Source of the DNA: Oscillospiraceae bacterium
GTDB lineage: Bacteria; Bacillota; Clostridia; Oscillospirales; Oscillospiraceae
Length of the DNA: 7,408 nucleotides
Assembly: GCA_016296635.1 (NCBI GenBank)
Contig: JAEDIZ010000102.1
Coordinates: 1-7,408 of the forward strand
Direction of reading: 5' to 3'
Numbering within the stretch: the stretch's first letter is position 1; every line of letters begins with the position of its first letter. This document shows positions 1 through 4,899 of the stretch, one piece after another. The notes under the pieces are model-generated. The model did not search any database. It was not told the origin of the DNA and saw only the letters and a program-made list of their open reading frames with translations. The position numbers were made by a program, and so were the translations under genes.

Positions 1-106
1 GGCTTTCTGACGTTCCTTCCTGCGTTTGCAGTATTGTTCAATTTTCACTGTCGCCCACCGTCAGGAGGGCATAGTTAGACATACTTCGAGTTCTTAATCA
101 GAGCGA

Positions 107-127
107 AAAGCTACTGGCTGTAGCTTT
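107..127 (-). terminator. Terminator-like hairpin, minus strand
   Basis: Perfect 8-bp inverted repeat AAAGCTAC / GTAGCTTT (107-114 and 120-127) with a 5-nt loop. Read on the minus strand the stem ends in a short T run (TTTT) followed by CGC, so it could work as a weak intrinsic terminator or attenuator for the leader RNA started at the minus-strand promoter near 388-416. The T run is short, so the function is inferred. Confidence 0.4.
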
Positions 128-221
128 CCACCCGTGCCTGCTCTGCTCCGACCTAAATGCTTTAACCCTTTCAGTACACGCTTAGTGTAGTACGGTAGCA
201 GAGAGATTTACAGGTGGAAAA

Positions 222-254
222 ATGCTGTGAGGGGAAAATCTCTCCTCACAGCAT
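222..254 (-). terminator. Intrinsic terminator or attenuator, minus strand
   Basis: The arms ATGCTGTGAGGGGA (222-235) and TCTCCTCACAGCAT (241-254) form a 14-bp stem with one G·U pair and a 5-nt loop. On the minus strand the stem is followed directly by TTTTT, giving a standard rho-independent shape. It lies about 130 nt downstream of the minus-strand promoter at 388-416 and upstream of a second hairpin at 107-127. The order promoter, hairpin, hairpin resembles an attenuated leader. What it controls lies beyond the left edge. Confidence 0.6.
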
Positions 255-387
255 AGTCATTTTCACAAGTGGGCGTAACGGCCCATAGTTTCAGACGGAA
301 GCGTTCCGCTCCTCGGTACAAACTCAACAACGTGTGCGATGCAGATAACAGACCTGCAAAAGATGCACAAAGAACAATGATAATTCT

Positions 388-416
388 TATATACCACAAT
401 ATGTTGTGGTTGTCAA
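388..416 (-). promoter_or_regulatory. Sigma-A-type promoter with a dyad in its spacer
   Basis: On the minus strand, a perfect -35 TTGACA (416-411) and a -10 TATATA (393-388) are separated by 17 bp. The spacer is almost entirely a perfect inverted repeat, ACCACAA-4 nt-TTGTGGT (393-410), so a dimeric repressor or MerR-type regulator could bind between the two boxes. Transcription would start near 381 and run toward position 1 through the hairpins at 222-254 and 107-127. A minus-strand reading frame opens with GTG at 48 and leaves the window (16 visible codons, highly basic). It is too short to identify. Promoter boxes are seen directly; regulation is inferred. Confidence 0.6.
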
Positions 417-458
417 TATAGGTGGTTTTATATAATGTGTTTTCCGAGGGCAGAGAGC

Positions 459-517
459 AAAAACGGCAATACGCATTATCTCCGCATAAAATGCGTATTG
501 CGGAGATAATGCGTATT
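459..517 (-). terminator. 19-bp perfect inverted repeat with T run (minus)
   Basis: AATACGCATTATCTCCGCA (468-486) is perfectly complementary to 499-517, with a 12-nt loop. On the minus strand the stem is followed by GCCG and then TTTTT (463-459), so it can act as a terminator for minus-strand transcription coming from the small ORF at 586-741. The long AT-containing stem, and a further copy of its end motif inside the loop (ATGCGTATT, 491-499), are unusual for a plain terminator. A protein-binding or recombination role is also possible. Confidence 0.5.
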
Positions 518-539
518 GTGTGCGTATTAAAAGCGTATT
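468..539. repeat. Array of TGCGTATT-type short repeats
   Basis: Direct copies of [A/T]GCGTATT on the plus strand start at 492, 510, 521 and 532, plus an inverted copy AATACGCA at 468. The last three are exactly 11 bp apart, about one helical turn, which suggests side-by-side protein binding on one DNA face. Known arrays of this kind include replication iterons, integrase arm-type sites and repressor operators. No initiator or integrase gene is visible here, so the role is unassigned. Confidence 0.6.
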
Positions 540-585
540 AGTCGCTTGATGACAATTTTGTGCCTACTTGCGCATTACCTAAATA

Positions 586-741
586 CTATTTAAAATGAGC
601 TTCTTCATATTTGCTTTCTCCTTTCGTTTTTGTGGCATGTACTGCGTCTGACATTTTGCATTCTTCTGTTTTTTTAATTATGTCTGTTTCCTTCCCTAAC
701 AGTGCACGAAAGGCCGCGCTACCCGCAATGCCGCCGCCCAT
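586..741 (-). CDS. Possible small ORF, 51 aa, unknown
   Basis: On the minus strand, ATG at 741 opens a 51-codon frame (MGGGIAGSAAFRALLGKET..., ending ...EEAHFK) that stops at 586. A purine-rich AAGAGAGGA abuts the start codon with almost no spacing, which is poor for initiation. A second frame starts at 773 with a better-placed AAAGGA and encodes 23 residues (MAPKNRLTREEWAAALRVAR...) before a stop, overlapping the first. Both stretches look protein-like, so this may be one gene broken by a frameshift near 700-740, or a leftover of a mobile element. The inverted repeat at 468-517 would terminate its transcript. No family is recognised. Confidence 0.3.
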   Translation of the reverse strand: MGGGIAGSAAFRALLGKETDIIKKTEECKMSDAVHATKTKGESKYEEAHFK

Positions 742-802
742 TCCTCTCTTGTAAGCCTATTCTTCGGAGCCATCGTCCGTATCCTTTCATCCAAAGCTCA
801 TC

Positions 803-834
803 GATCAATGCGCATTGCACGATGTGCATTGATC
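803..834. repeat. Inverted repeat, 12-bp arms
   Basis: GATCAATGCGCA (803-814) pairs with TGTGCATTGATC (823-834) with a single mismatch that is a wobble pair in RNA, around an 8-nt loop. There is no adjoining T run on either strand, so it is more likely an operator-like dyad than a terminator. It sits about 30 bp upstream of the minus-strand reading frame starting at 773, where an operator would be expected. Function is inferred only. Confidence 0.45.
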
Positions 835-999
835 ACTATATGACGCGATGATATTTCTGTCAGCAGGGAAATGTTTGGAGTAAAACAGACTGCCGCACTC
901 TTCTCTTGCCCCACGGTGATGTTTCACACCAGTTCAGTTTTCGGATGTAGACTGGGCTCTGAAAAGCGTAAAGATATATCTGATTATTCATAAAAATAC

Positions 1000-1028
1000 T
1001 TGCCATTTTATTTATAATTTGGTATAGT
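1000..1028 (+). promoter_or_regulatory. Sigma-A-type promoter before transposase remnant
   Basis: TTGCCA (1000-1005), a 17-bp spacer, and TATAGT (1023-1028): each box differs from consensus at one position. The surrounding DNA is AT-rich. Predicted transcription starts near 1035 and reads into the transposase fragment and on toward the T7SS module. Either it is the old transposase promoter or a promoter placed by the insertion. Confidence 0.5.
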
Positions 1029-1367
1029 GTGAACGAGAATTTTGGTGTTGTGGACGCCTCGTTCATTGGCCTGGACTCCACACCCATTATGGCAAACACT
1101 GCGCAGAATAATCCCAAATCTTTTGTGAAAAGCAGGTTTTCACATGACAATCCCCCGAAATCCGACCCGGATTGTAATCTCGGTGTACACACTGCATCGA
1201 ATCAGCACGTCGAGAAGAACTATGAATTCTACTGGGGTTACAAAAACCACATCCTTGTAGACTGTATCTCCGCTCTGCCGCTTTATGAGCTGACCACTAC
1301 CGCAGAAGCTGCGGACTCTACTGTGGTTGCAACCATGCTTGAAAAGGCCAATGCGGTAATTCCTTAA
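1029..1367 (+). pseudogene. DDE transposase fragment (IS4/IS1182-like)
   Basis: An open frame of 112 codons carries a block typical of IS4-superfamily DDE transposases: LDSTPIMANTAQNNPKSF (about residues 15-32), LGVHTASNQ, FYWGYKNHILVD, then LPLYELTT and a DST motif. The Asp of LDSTP is likely the first catalytic acidic residue. The stop after ...EKANAVIP removes the second Asp (usually in an ADKGYD-type motif) and the Glu, so the product cannot be an active transposase. Intact relatives run several hundred residues; the N-terminal half is also missing, and the nominal GTG start overlaps the promoter-like box, so translation is doubtful. No terminal inverted repeats were found. The exact IS family is uncertain. 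Confidence 0.85.
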
Positions 1368-1842
1368 TGGCAACAGTGCGGCGAATCTCAACATCATCGC
1401 TCACATTTCCGCCTCGCGATCGCTTATGCTGCCGTTGTGACTGGCAACCGTCACTCCTTCCGAAGCCGGAAGACCTTGCGGCGGGCCGGTTAAAACTACA
1501 TACCATATACGATTCCCGGCGCAGGTTTCTGCTGCGTCTGTTTTGTTGTACGCTGCATTCGCCCTTCTTGGTTTTCGTGCTTACGTTTTTTCCTTCCACT
1601 GTGCGTGTCTCTGGTTCGCTCTATGCCTTTTGCTCAGCTCTGTGCATATAACGAATCCATGTGTGCTTTGGCGAAGGATTTGACAATTGTCTCCCCCAAA
1701 GGGAGCAGATTTTCTCTGAGTGGTGTTAGCGTGAGAGCCTTTCATCCGGCTTTAAGTGCTGTTCGTCGGCTTTATATGCATGGGAAGTAACAGTCCTGTA
1801 TATTGCTCTTAAGGAAACAAAATACGCATCAGGAGGTTGAAA
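1368..1842. other. Intergenic stretch, no convincing gene
   Basis: About 475 bp between the transposase remnant and the effector gene. Short open frames here (1367-1651, 1605-1790) have low-complexity, Cys/Arg/Leu-rich products without ribosome-binding sites and look non-coding. Visible elements are a perfect TTGACA at 1680-1685 overlapping a GACAATTGTC palindrome (1682-1691), but without a good -10 at 16-18 bp, and a weak CTCCC/GGGAG hairpin (1691-1705) followed by TTTT. It may be decayed mobile DNA plus the promoter region of the effector gene. No clear promoter for that gene was located. Confidence 0.5.
1831..1836 (+). promoter_or_regulatory. RBS deciding the start of the effector gene
   Basis: AGGAGG lies 6 nt before ATG at 1843. 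An in-frame TTG at 1837 directly abuts the Shine-Dalgarno sequence and cannot be the start, so the protein begins MARIYIEPSR. Confidence 0.85.
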
Positions 1843-2949
1843 ATGGCACGTATTTATATAGAGCCTTCCAGGGCAAAGCACATTGCGCAAGATGAGATGG
1901 ATCTAAGTAGGGAGCTGAAAGCCCTGTCGCAAGAAGTGAACAGTATCAGAGGCAACATGCGATACAAGATCGCAGGCCGCGCCCAAATTGCGGAGCGGCT
2001 GCGGCAGGTGTCTGAGCAGATTGCTGCAGAAGCCGGCGCGGCACGAAACATGGGCAATGGCCTGCAGCAGATCGTCGCGTGGTATGAAAAGACCGAGTAC
2101 GGCAACCGCGACCGTCAGGTGGCGGATAAGACGAAGGTGCGGAAAGATACCGGGGGCGTACCTTTTGATTGGAGCAAGCTGATAAAAAAGGGATTGGAAA
2201 AGATTCTTGGCCCATTTGGCATTATTACAAATATCCCAGACATTCTGGATGGAGAGGACGGCAGCGTACCGAAGCATGTGCTTGATGGAATCGGCAGCAT
2301 CACAGATGTGGTGGATGCCGAGGGCGGAACAGCGGCGAAATGGCTGAAAGATCTTTTTGGGTTGAATCCGATGGAGTTTACCTCGTATAAGGATACCTTT
2401 TTTGGCAAACTCGGCAAGTTCGATTCAACTGCAAATACGATTGGAACAGTGGCAAATTGGGGCGTGAAGCTGGTGGATAGCTTCGTAAAAAATGCTGAAG
2501 AGTTTGCTGGTAATTGGTGTGCCCGTTTCTGGGAAGAGACAGTTACAGAGGCTGGTATTAAACTGGTTGAGGGCGCCGCGGTTTCGGCGGGAGTATCTGC
2601 GGCAGTTGCTGGTATTTGCACTGCTGTGGGCGTTGCCTGCCCGCCAGTGTTAATTGTTGGCGTTGCTACGGCAGGTGTTACCATGTTGCTGGACTGGGGC
2701 CTGGACAACCTTGTTAGCTGGGCTACCAACGGAAGCGAGACCAGTTGGATCGAGCATGTTTCCGACCACATCTGCGATGGCGTTGACGCGATCCGTGAGG
2801 CGGTGGGGCCTGCCGTGGAGAAAGCGGGGCAGGTCATCAGCGACGGTATTGACACAGTGATCGATACCGGGAAAAAGGTGGTCGACTCAGTGAAGGACGG
2901 ATTCAGCAACATATTCAGCGGCAGGTGGCTTCCCTGCCTTGCTATCTAA
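1843..2949 (+). CDS. Putative T7SS effector, WXG100-like N-terminus
   Basis: A 368-aa protein likely exported by the T7SS downstream. Residues 1-90 are helical and charged in WXG100-like helix-turn-helix style, closing with WYEKTE (80-85), which contains the YxxxE form of the T7SS export motif. A canonical WXG turn is absent; RYKIAGR (40-46) sits about where it would be. Residues 110-235 hold a Gly/Asp-rich middle (ILGPFGIITNIPDILDGEDG). Residues 240-285 are rich in Ala/Gly/Val and could insert in membrane, followed by LLDWGLDNLVSW and a helical tail (312-358). No enzymatic motif is seen. This layout recalls LXG-type and glycine-zipper T7SS toxins, but the toxin role is inferred. Codons include more A/T endings than in the WXG100 genes, fitting an accessory module. 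It could instead be a non-toxic secreted structural factor. Confidence 0.7.
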   Translation: MARIYIEPSRAKHIAQDEMDLSRELKALSQEVNSIRGNMRYKIAGRAQIAERLRQVSEQIAAEAGAARNMGNGLQQIVAWYEKTEYGNRDRQVADKTKVRKDTGGVPFDWSKLIKKGLEKILGPFGIITNIPDILDGEDGSVPKHVLDGIGSITDVVDAEGGTAAKWLKDLFGLNPMEFTSYKDTFFGKLGKFDSTANTIGTVANWGVKLVDSFVKNAEEFAGNWCARFWEETVTEAGIKLVEGAAVSAGVSAAVAGICTAVGVACPPVLIVGVATAGVTMLLDWGLDNLVSWATNGSETSWIEHVSDHICDGVDAIREAVGPAVEKAGQVISDGIDTVIDTGKKVVDSVKDGFSNIFSGRWLPCLAI

Positions 2950-2993
2950 AAATAACATAACAACATTGCTTTATATTCAAGGAGGAACTTATC

Positions 2994-3275
2994 ATGACGA
3001 ACAACATCAGAGAATTGCTTCCCATCGGCTCCGTTGTCCTGCTGAAAGAAGGAACGAAAAAGGCCATGATCTTCGGTATCAAACAGACCGACAAGGCCAG
3101 CGGCAAAGAATACGACTATATCGGCGTTGTGTATCCTGAGGGAAATCTTGGCGAGCAGCTCCAGTTTTTCTTCCAGCATGAGAATATTGACCAAGTGTTC
3201 TTCCGCGGCTATGAGGATGAAGATCGTAGCAGCTTTATCGAGAAACTGGCGGCTTACTATGACAACAAAGAATAA
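2994..3275 (+). CDS. DUF4176 family T7SS-associated protein
   Basis: A small 93-aa soluble protein with no signal peptide or TM segment. It matches what I know of DUF4176: LLPIGSVVLLKEGTKK (8-23), EYDYIGVVYPEGNLG (39-53), FFFQHENIDQVFFRGYEDED (58-77). Length fits the family. DUF4176 genes commonly sit beside T7SS effector genes in Firmicutes; their biochemical role is not established to my knowledge, with an accessory or targeting factor for the neighbouring effector the likely idea. AAGGAGGA (2979-2986) lies 7 nt before ATG. The gene starts 44 bp after the effector stop and overlaps the next gene by 17 bp, so the three are probably co-transcribed. Confidence 0.85.
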   Translation: MTNNIRELLPIGSVVLLKEGTKKAMIFGIKQTDKASGKEYDYIGVVYPEGNLGEQLQFFFQHENIDQVFFRGYEDEDRSSFIEKLAAYYDNKE

Positions 3276-3819
3276 CGCGAAAGCGAGGAAACACCCTTAT
3301 ATGGCCGGTTCCATTTTTCTGGGGATACTCGCGCTGATCTTTGCGGCGAATGTCCTGATCAGATTTCCTTTTCAAAAAGCAGCAGATATTACAGCGCAGG
3401 GCGCGGCATGCCTGACTTCCCCCGGGAGGCAGTGGTTCATGGTCGAGGCCGGAAGCTATGTGGTGGAGGATGAGTTTGATACCGTTGCCATACGCAGCTC
3501 ATTTCTGCCGCTGGTTTCCAGGCACTATACCTACTTCAACGTAGCAGTAACCTCCGGCGCGGATCGGTTTACACTGCCGGTACGGGTAACGGCCGCGAAG
3601 GCCGCGGCGCTTCGGCAGGGTAATGCCGTCAAGCTTTACGGTACGGTTTCCCAACTGGATGCCGCGCACAGAGGCCAGGCGGCAGATGTAAATGTATGCC
3701 TGAATGATAACGGCAGCACAGCTATGACAAGGCTCCTTTCGGCAGGTGTTTTCGCCGTACTGACGATCGGCTGTATATGGCTGGCAGTTCGGATCTTTGC
3801 GGCAAATCCCCGCGGATGA
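3259..3819 (+). CDS. Two-TM membrane protein, candidate immunity
   Basis: A 186-aa protein from ATG 3259, overlapping the DUF4176 stop by 17 bp, which suggests translational coupling; the upstream Shine-Dalgarno is weak. An alternative ATG at 3301 has a GAGGA 11 nt upstream but would cut the basic N-terminus. TM1 is about residues 14-35 (AGSIFLGILALIFAANVLI), TM2 about 159-180 (LLSAGVFAVLTIGCIWLAV). Between them are roughly 120 residues, beta-rich in appearance (FTLPVRVTAAKA, AVKLYGTVSQLD). By the positive-inside rule the basic N-terminus is cytoplasmic and the loop external. The position after a candidate effector and the topology fit an immunity protein guarding the membrane, but no immunity family is recognised. 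It could instead be an accessory T7SS membrane component. Confidence 0.7.
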   Translation: MTTKNNAKARKHPYMAGSIFLGILALIFAANVLIRFPFQKAADITAQGAACLTSPGRQWFMVEAGSYVVEDEFDTVAIRSSFLPLVSRHYTYFNVAVTSGADRFTLPVRVTAAKAAALRQGNAVKLYGTVSQLDAAHRGQAADVNVCLNDNGSTAMTRLLSAGVFAVLTIGCIWLAVRIFAANPRG

Positions 3820-3887
3820 TCCCAAAATACCGTTCATCATCAAAAACGTGCCATTCGTCAGGAATCACAACAAACCGCAAAACGAGA

Positions 3888-3896
3888 TGCTAAGAT
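3888..3896 (+). promoter_or_regulatory. Possible extended -10 promoter for T7SS core
   Basis: TGCTAAGAT (3888-3896) fits an extended -10 (TGn + TAAGAT) in the 143-bp gap before the first WXG100 gene. There is no good -35, which extended -10 promoters tolerate. It would give an A-rich 5' leader of about 60 nt ending at AGGAGGA (3948-3954). Weak evidence, but this is the natural place for a separate core-operon promoter. Confidence 0.3.
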
Positions 3897-3962
3897 AAGA
3901 TCACAACAAAGGCACACACACAAAACAAACAAAAATAAATAAAAAATAGGAGGAACAAAAAC

Positions 3963-4259
3963 ATGGCAGAGATCAGAGTGACCCCGAAAGAGCTGCGCAA
4001 TAAGGCCCAGGAGCTGCAGAACCTGAACAAGCAGTTCCGCGCTGAGGTGGAGAAGATGGTCGGCTACCGCAGCCAGCTGGACAGCATGTGGGACGGCGAA
4101 GCCCGCACCGCTTTTGACCGCGCCTTCGATACCGACAAGGTCAAGTGGGACACTTTCGCCCGCAACATCGACGACTACGTTCAGAAGATGATCGAAGCGG
4201 CCGAGACCTATGAGACGGCAGAGCAGAACAACCTGCAGACGGCCTCCGTCCGCAAGTAA
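3963..4259 (+). CDS. WXG100 family T7SS protein (EsxA-like), first copy
   Basis: A 98-aa small secreted T7SS substrate or partner of the ESAT-6/EsxA superfamily. It is a two-helix hairpin with the diagnostic turn W43-D44-G45 in DSMWDGEA and a C-terminal YETAE (83-87) matching the YxxxD/E export motif. There is no signal peptide and the length is standard. AGGAGGA at 3948-3954 lies 8 nt before ATG. Codons are strongly biased to CTG, AAG, GAC, ATC, CGC, unlike the effector gene upstream, pointing to high expression. A second, different WXG100 gene follows after 142 bp, so the two may form a heterodimer or separate homodimers. Family assignment is firm; the exact orthologue is not. Confidence 0.95.
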   Translation: MAEIRVTPKELRNKAQELQNLNKQFRAEVEKMVGYRSQLDSMWDGEARTAFDRAFDTDKVKWDTFARNIDDYVQKMIEAAETYETAEQNNLQTASVRK

Positions 4260-4271
4260 AAGCGGCACCGA

Positions 4272-4277
4272 AGGAGG
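4272..4277 (+). promoter_or_regulatory. Orphan Shine-Dalgarno between WXG100 genes
   Basis: AGGAGG followed 7 nt later by ATC (4285), not a start codon, with a stop after six codons. The context resembles the leader of the first WXG100 gene. It may be a relic of a duplicated leader or a ribosome standby site; no translation is supported. Confidence 0.4.
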
Positions 4278-4312
4278 AAAACGCATCAAAGCTTCCCTGA
4301 CTTAAAGCTGCA

Positions 4313-4335
4313 CTTCTGACCGAAAGCGGCAGAAG
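4313..4335 (+). other. RNA hairpin between WXG100 genes
   Basis: CTTCTG (4313-4318) and CCG (4320-4322) pair with CGG (4327-4329) and CAGAAG (4330-4335), giving 9 bp with a single A bulge and an AAAG loop. No T run follows, so it is not an intrinsic terminator. A smaller GC hairpin, CGCCG/CGGCG (4361-4375), lies just before the RBS of the second WXG100 gene. Roles in mRNA stability or processing are inferred. Confidence 0.45.
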
Positions 4336-4401
4336 CGCCCCTTACAACAAACATCTACTCCGCCGCAAGCCGGCGCGACAATAAAGAAAGGATAGAATAT
4401 T

Positions 4402-4722
4402 ATGGCTATTTCCGGAAGTCTGAGAGTAACCCCCGAGAAGATGCTCGCCATCTCCGCCCAGTTCGGCGACTCCAATAACACCGTCAGAAACCTGACCACC
4501 AGCATGCTGAACATCGCCACCGCGCTGAAGTCCACCTGGGGCGGCGAGGCTGCTACCGTGTACTATCAGAAGATCAACGGCCTTCAGGGCGATATGAACA
4601 AGCTGCACAAGATGGTCAAGGAGCATACCGACGACCTGCAGCTGATGGCCAAGACATACCAGACCGCAGAGCGTGCCAACCAGGCTACCGCCGCCAGCCT
4701 GAAGAATGACCAGATCGTCTGA
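4402..4722 (+). CDS. WXG100 family T7SS protein, second copy
   Basis: A 106-aa ESAT-6-like protein, clearly different from the first copy. The turn is W46-G47-G48 in KSTWGGEA, and YQTAE (86-90) supplies the YxxxE export motif, followed by a 16-residue tail (ERANQATAASLKNDQIV). The N-terminus, MAISGSLRVTPEKM, is about 3 residues longer before the first helix and shares the VTPE/VTPK motif with copy one. AAAGGA (4387-4392) is a weaker ribosome-binding site than that of copy one, 9 nt before ATG. Codon bias is as strong as in copy one. Tandem unlike WXG100 genes recall mycobacterial EsxB/EsxA heterodimers; many Firmicutes EsxA proteins are homodimers, so partner choice here is open. Confidence 0.95.
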   Translation: MAISGSLRVTPEKMLAISAQFGDSNNTVRNLTTSMLNIATALKSTWGGEAATVYYQKINGLQGDMNKLHKMVKEHTDDLQLMAKTYQTAERANQATAASLKNDQIV

Positions 4723-4776
4723 GTCGGGAAAATGGCTGACAGACACATACCAACGGCCGCATAACGATCGTAGGCC

Positions 4777-4808
4777 AGCCCACCCGGACAAAAGGCTCTG
4801 GGTGGGTT
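4777..4808 (+). terminator. GC-rich hairpin after WXG100 genes, partial terminator?
   Basis: AGCCCACCCGGA (4777-4788) pairs with TCTGGGTGGGTT (4797-4808), 12 bp with two G·U pairs and an 8-nt loop. The T-rich tract CTTTTCATTTTCC starts only 8 nt after the stem, so termination would be leaky at best. Placed between the WXG100 genes and the FHA/essC genes, it may lower downstream expression or protect the 3' end of the WXG100 message. Confidence 0.45.
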
Positions 4809-4816
4809 GCCCCTGC

Positions 4817-4874
4817 TTTTCATTTTCCGTGGGCCGGCAAGCTGCACAGCAGGCCGGTCGACGGAAAACGAAAA
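4817..4874 (+). repeat. Long imperfect hairpin before the FHA gene
   Basis: The 22-nt left arm (4817-4838, TTTTCATTTTCCGT...CCGGC) pairs with 4853-4874 (GCCGG...ACGGAAAACGAAAA) with only two mismatches (A·C and G·G) and one G·U. The 14-nt loop can fold further as CTGC-ACA-GCAG. The base of the hairpin is 13 nt from the AGGAGG of the FHA gene. Such a structure could be an RNase-processing or stabilising element setting the ratio of WXG100 to FHA/EssC. Confidence 0.6.
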
Positions 4875-4899
4875 ACAGGAACACGACAGGAGGAACATT

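Noticed and set aside
208..399. Minus-strand 63-aa frame beginning MWYIRIIIVLCASF
   Set aside because: Its TTG start lies inside the promoter dyad, upstream of the predicted transcription start, it has no ribosome-binding site, and its 3' part is the terminator-like hairpin.
491..539. Repeat array as a CRISPR
   Set aside because: Units are only 8-9 bp at 11-18 bp spacing, far too short for CRISPR repeats and spacers, and no cas gene is present.
860..1192. 110-aa minus-strand frame across the transposase promoter
   Set aside because: Mostly antisense to the transposase fragment; no ribosome-binding site and no recognisable motif.
1367..1790. Plus-strand frames at 1367-1651 and 1605-1790
   Set aside because: No ribosome-binding site, composition unlike protein, and no continuation of the transposase detectable.
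2115..2912. 265-aa minus-strand open frame
   Set aside because: Shadow of the effector gene; Ser/Thr/Pro-rich composition comes from the reverse complement of Gly/Ala-rich codons.
3127..3258. Upstream extension of the two-TM membrane protein
   Set aside because: It runs out of frame through the DUF4176 gene and adds a Ser/Arg-rich shadow peptide before the natural MTTKNNAKARK start.
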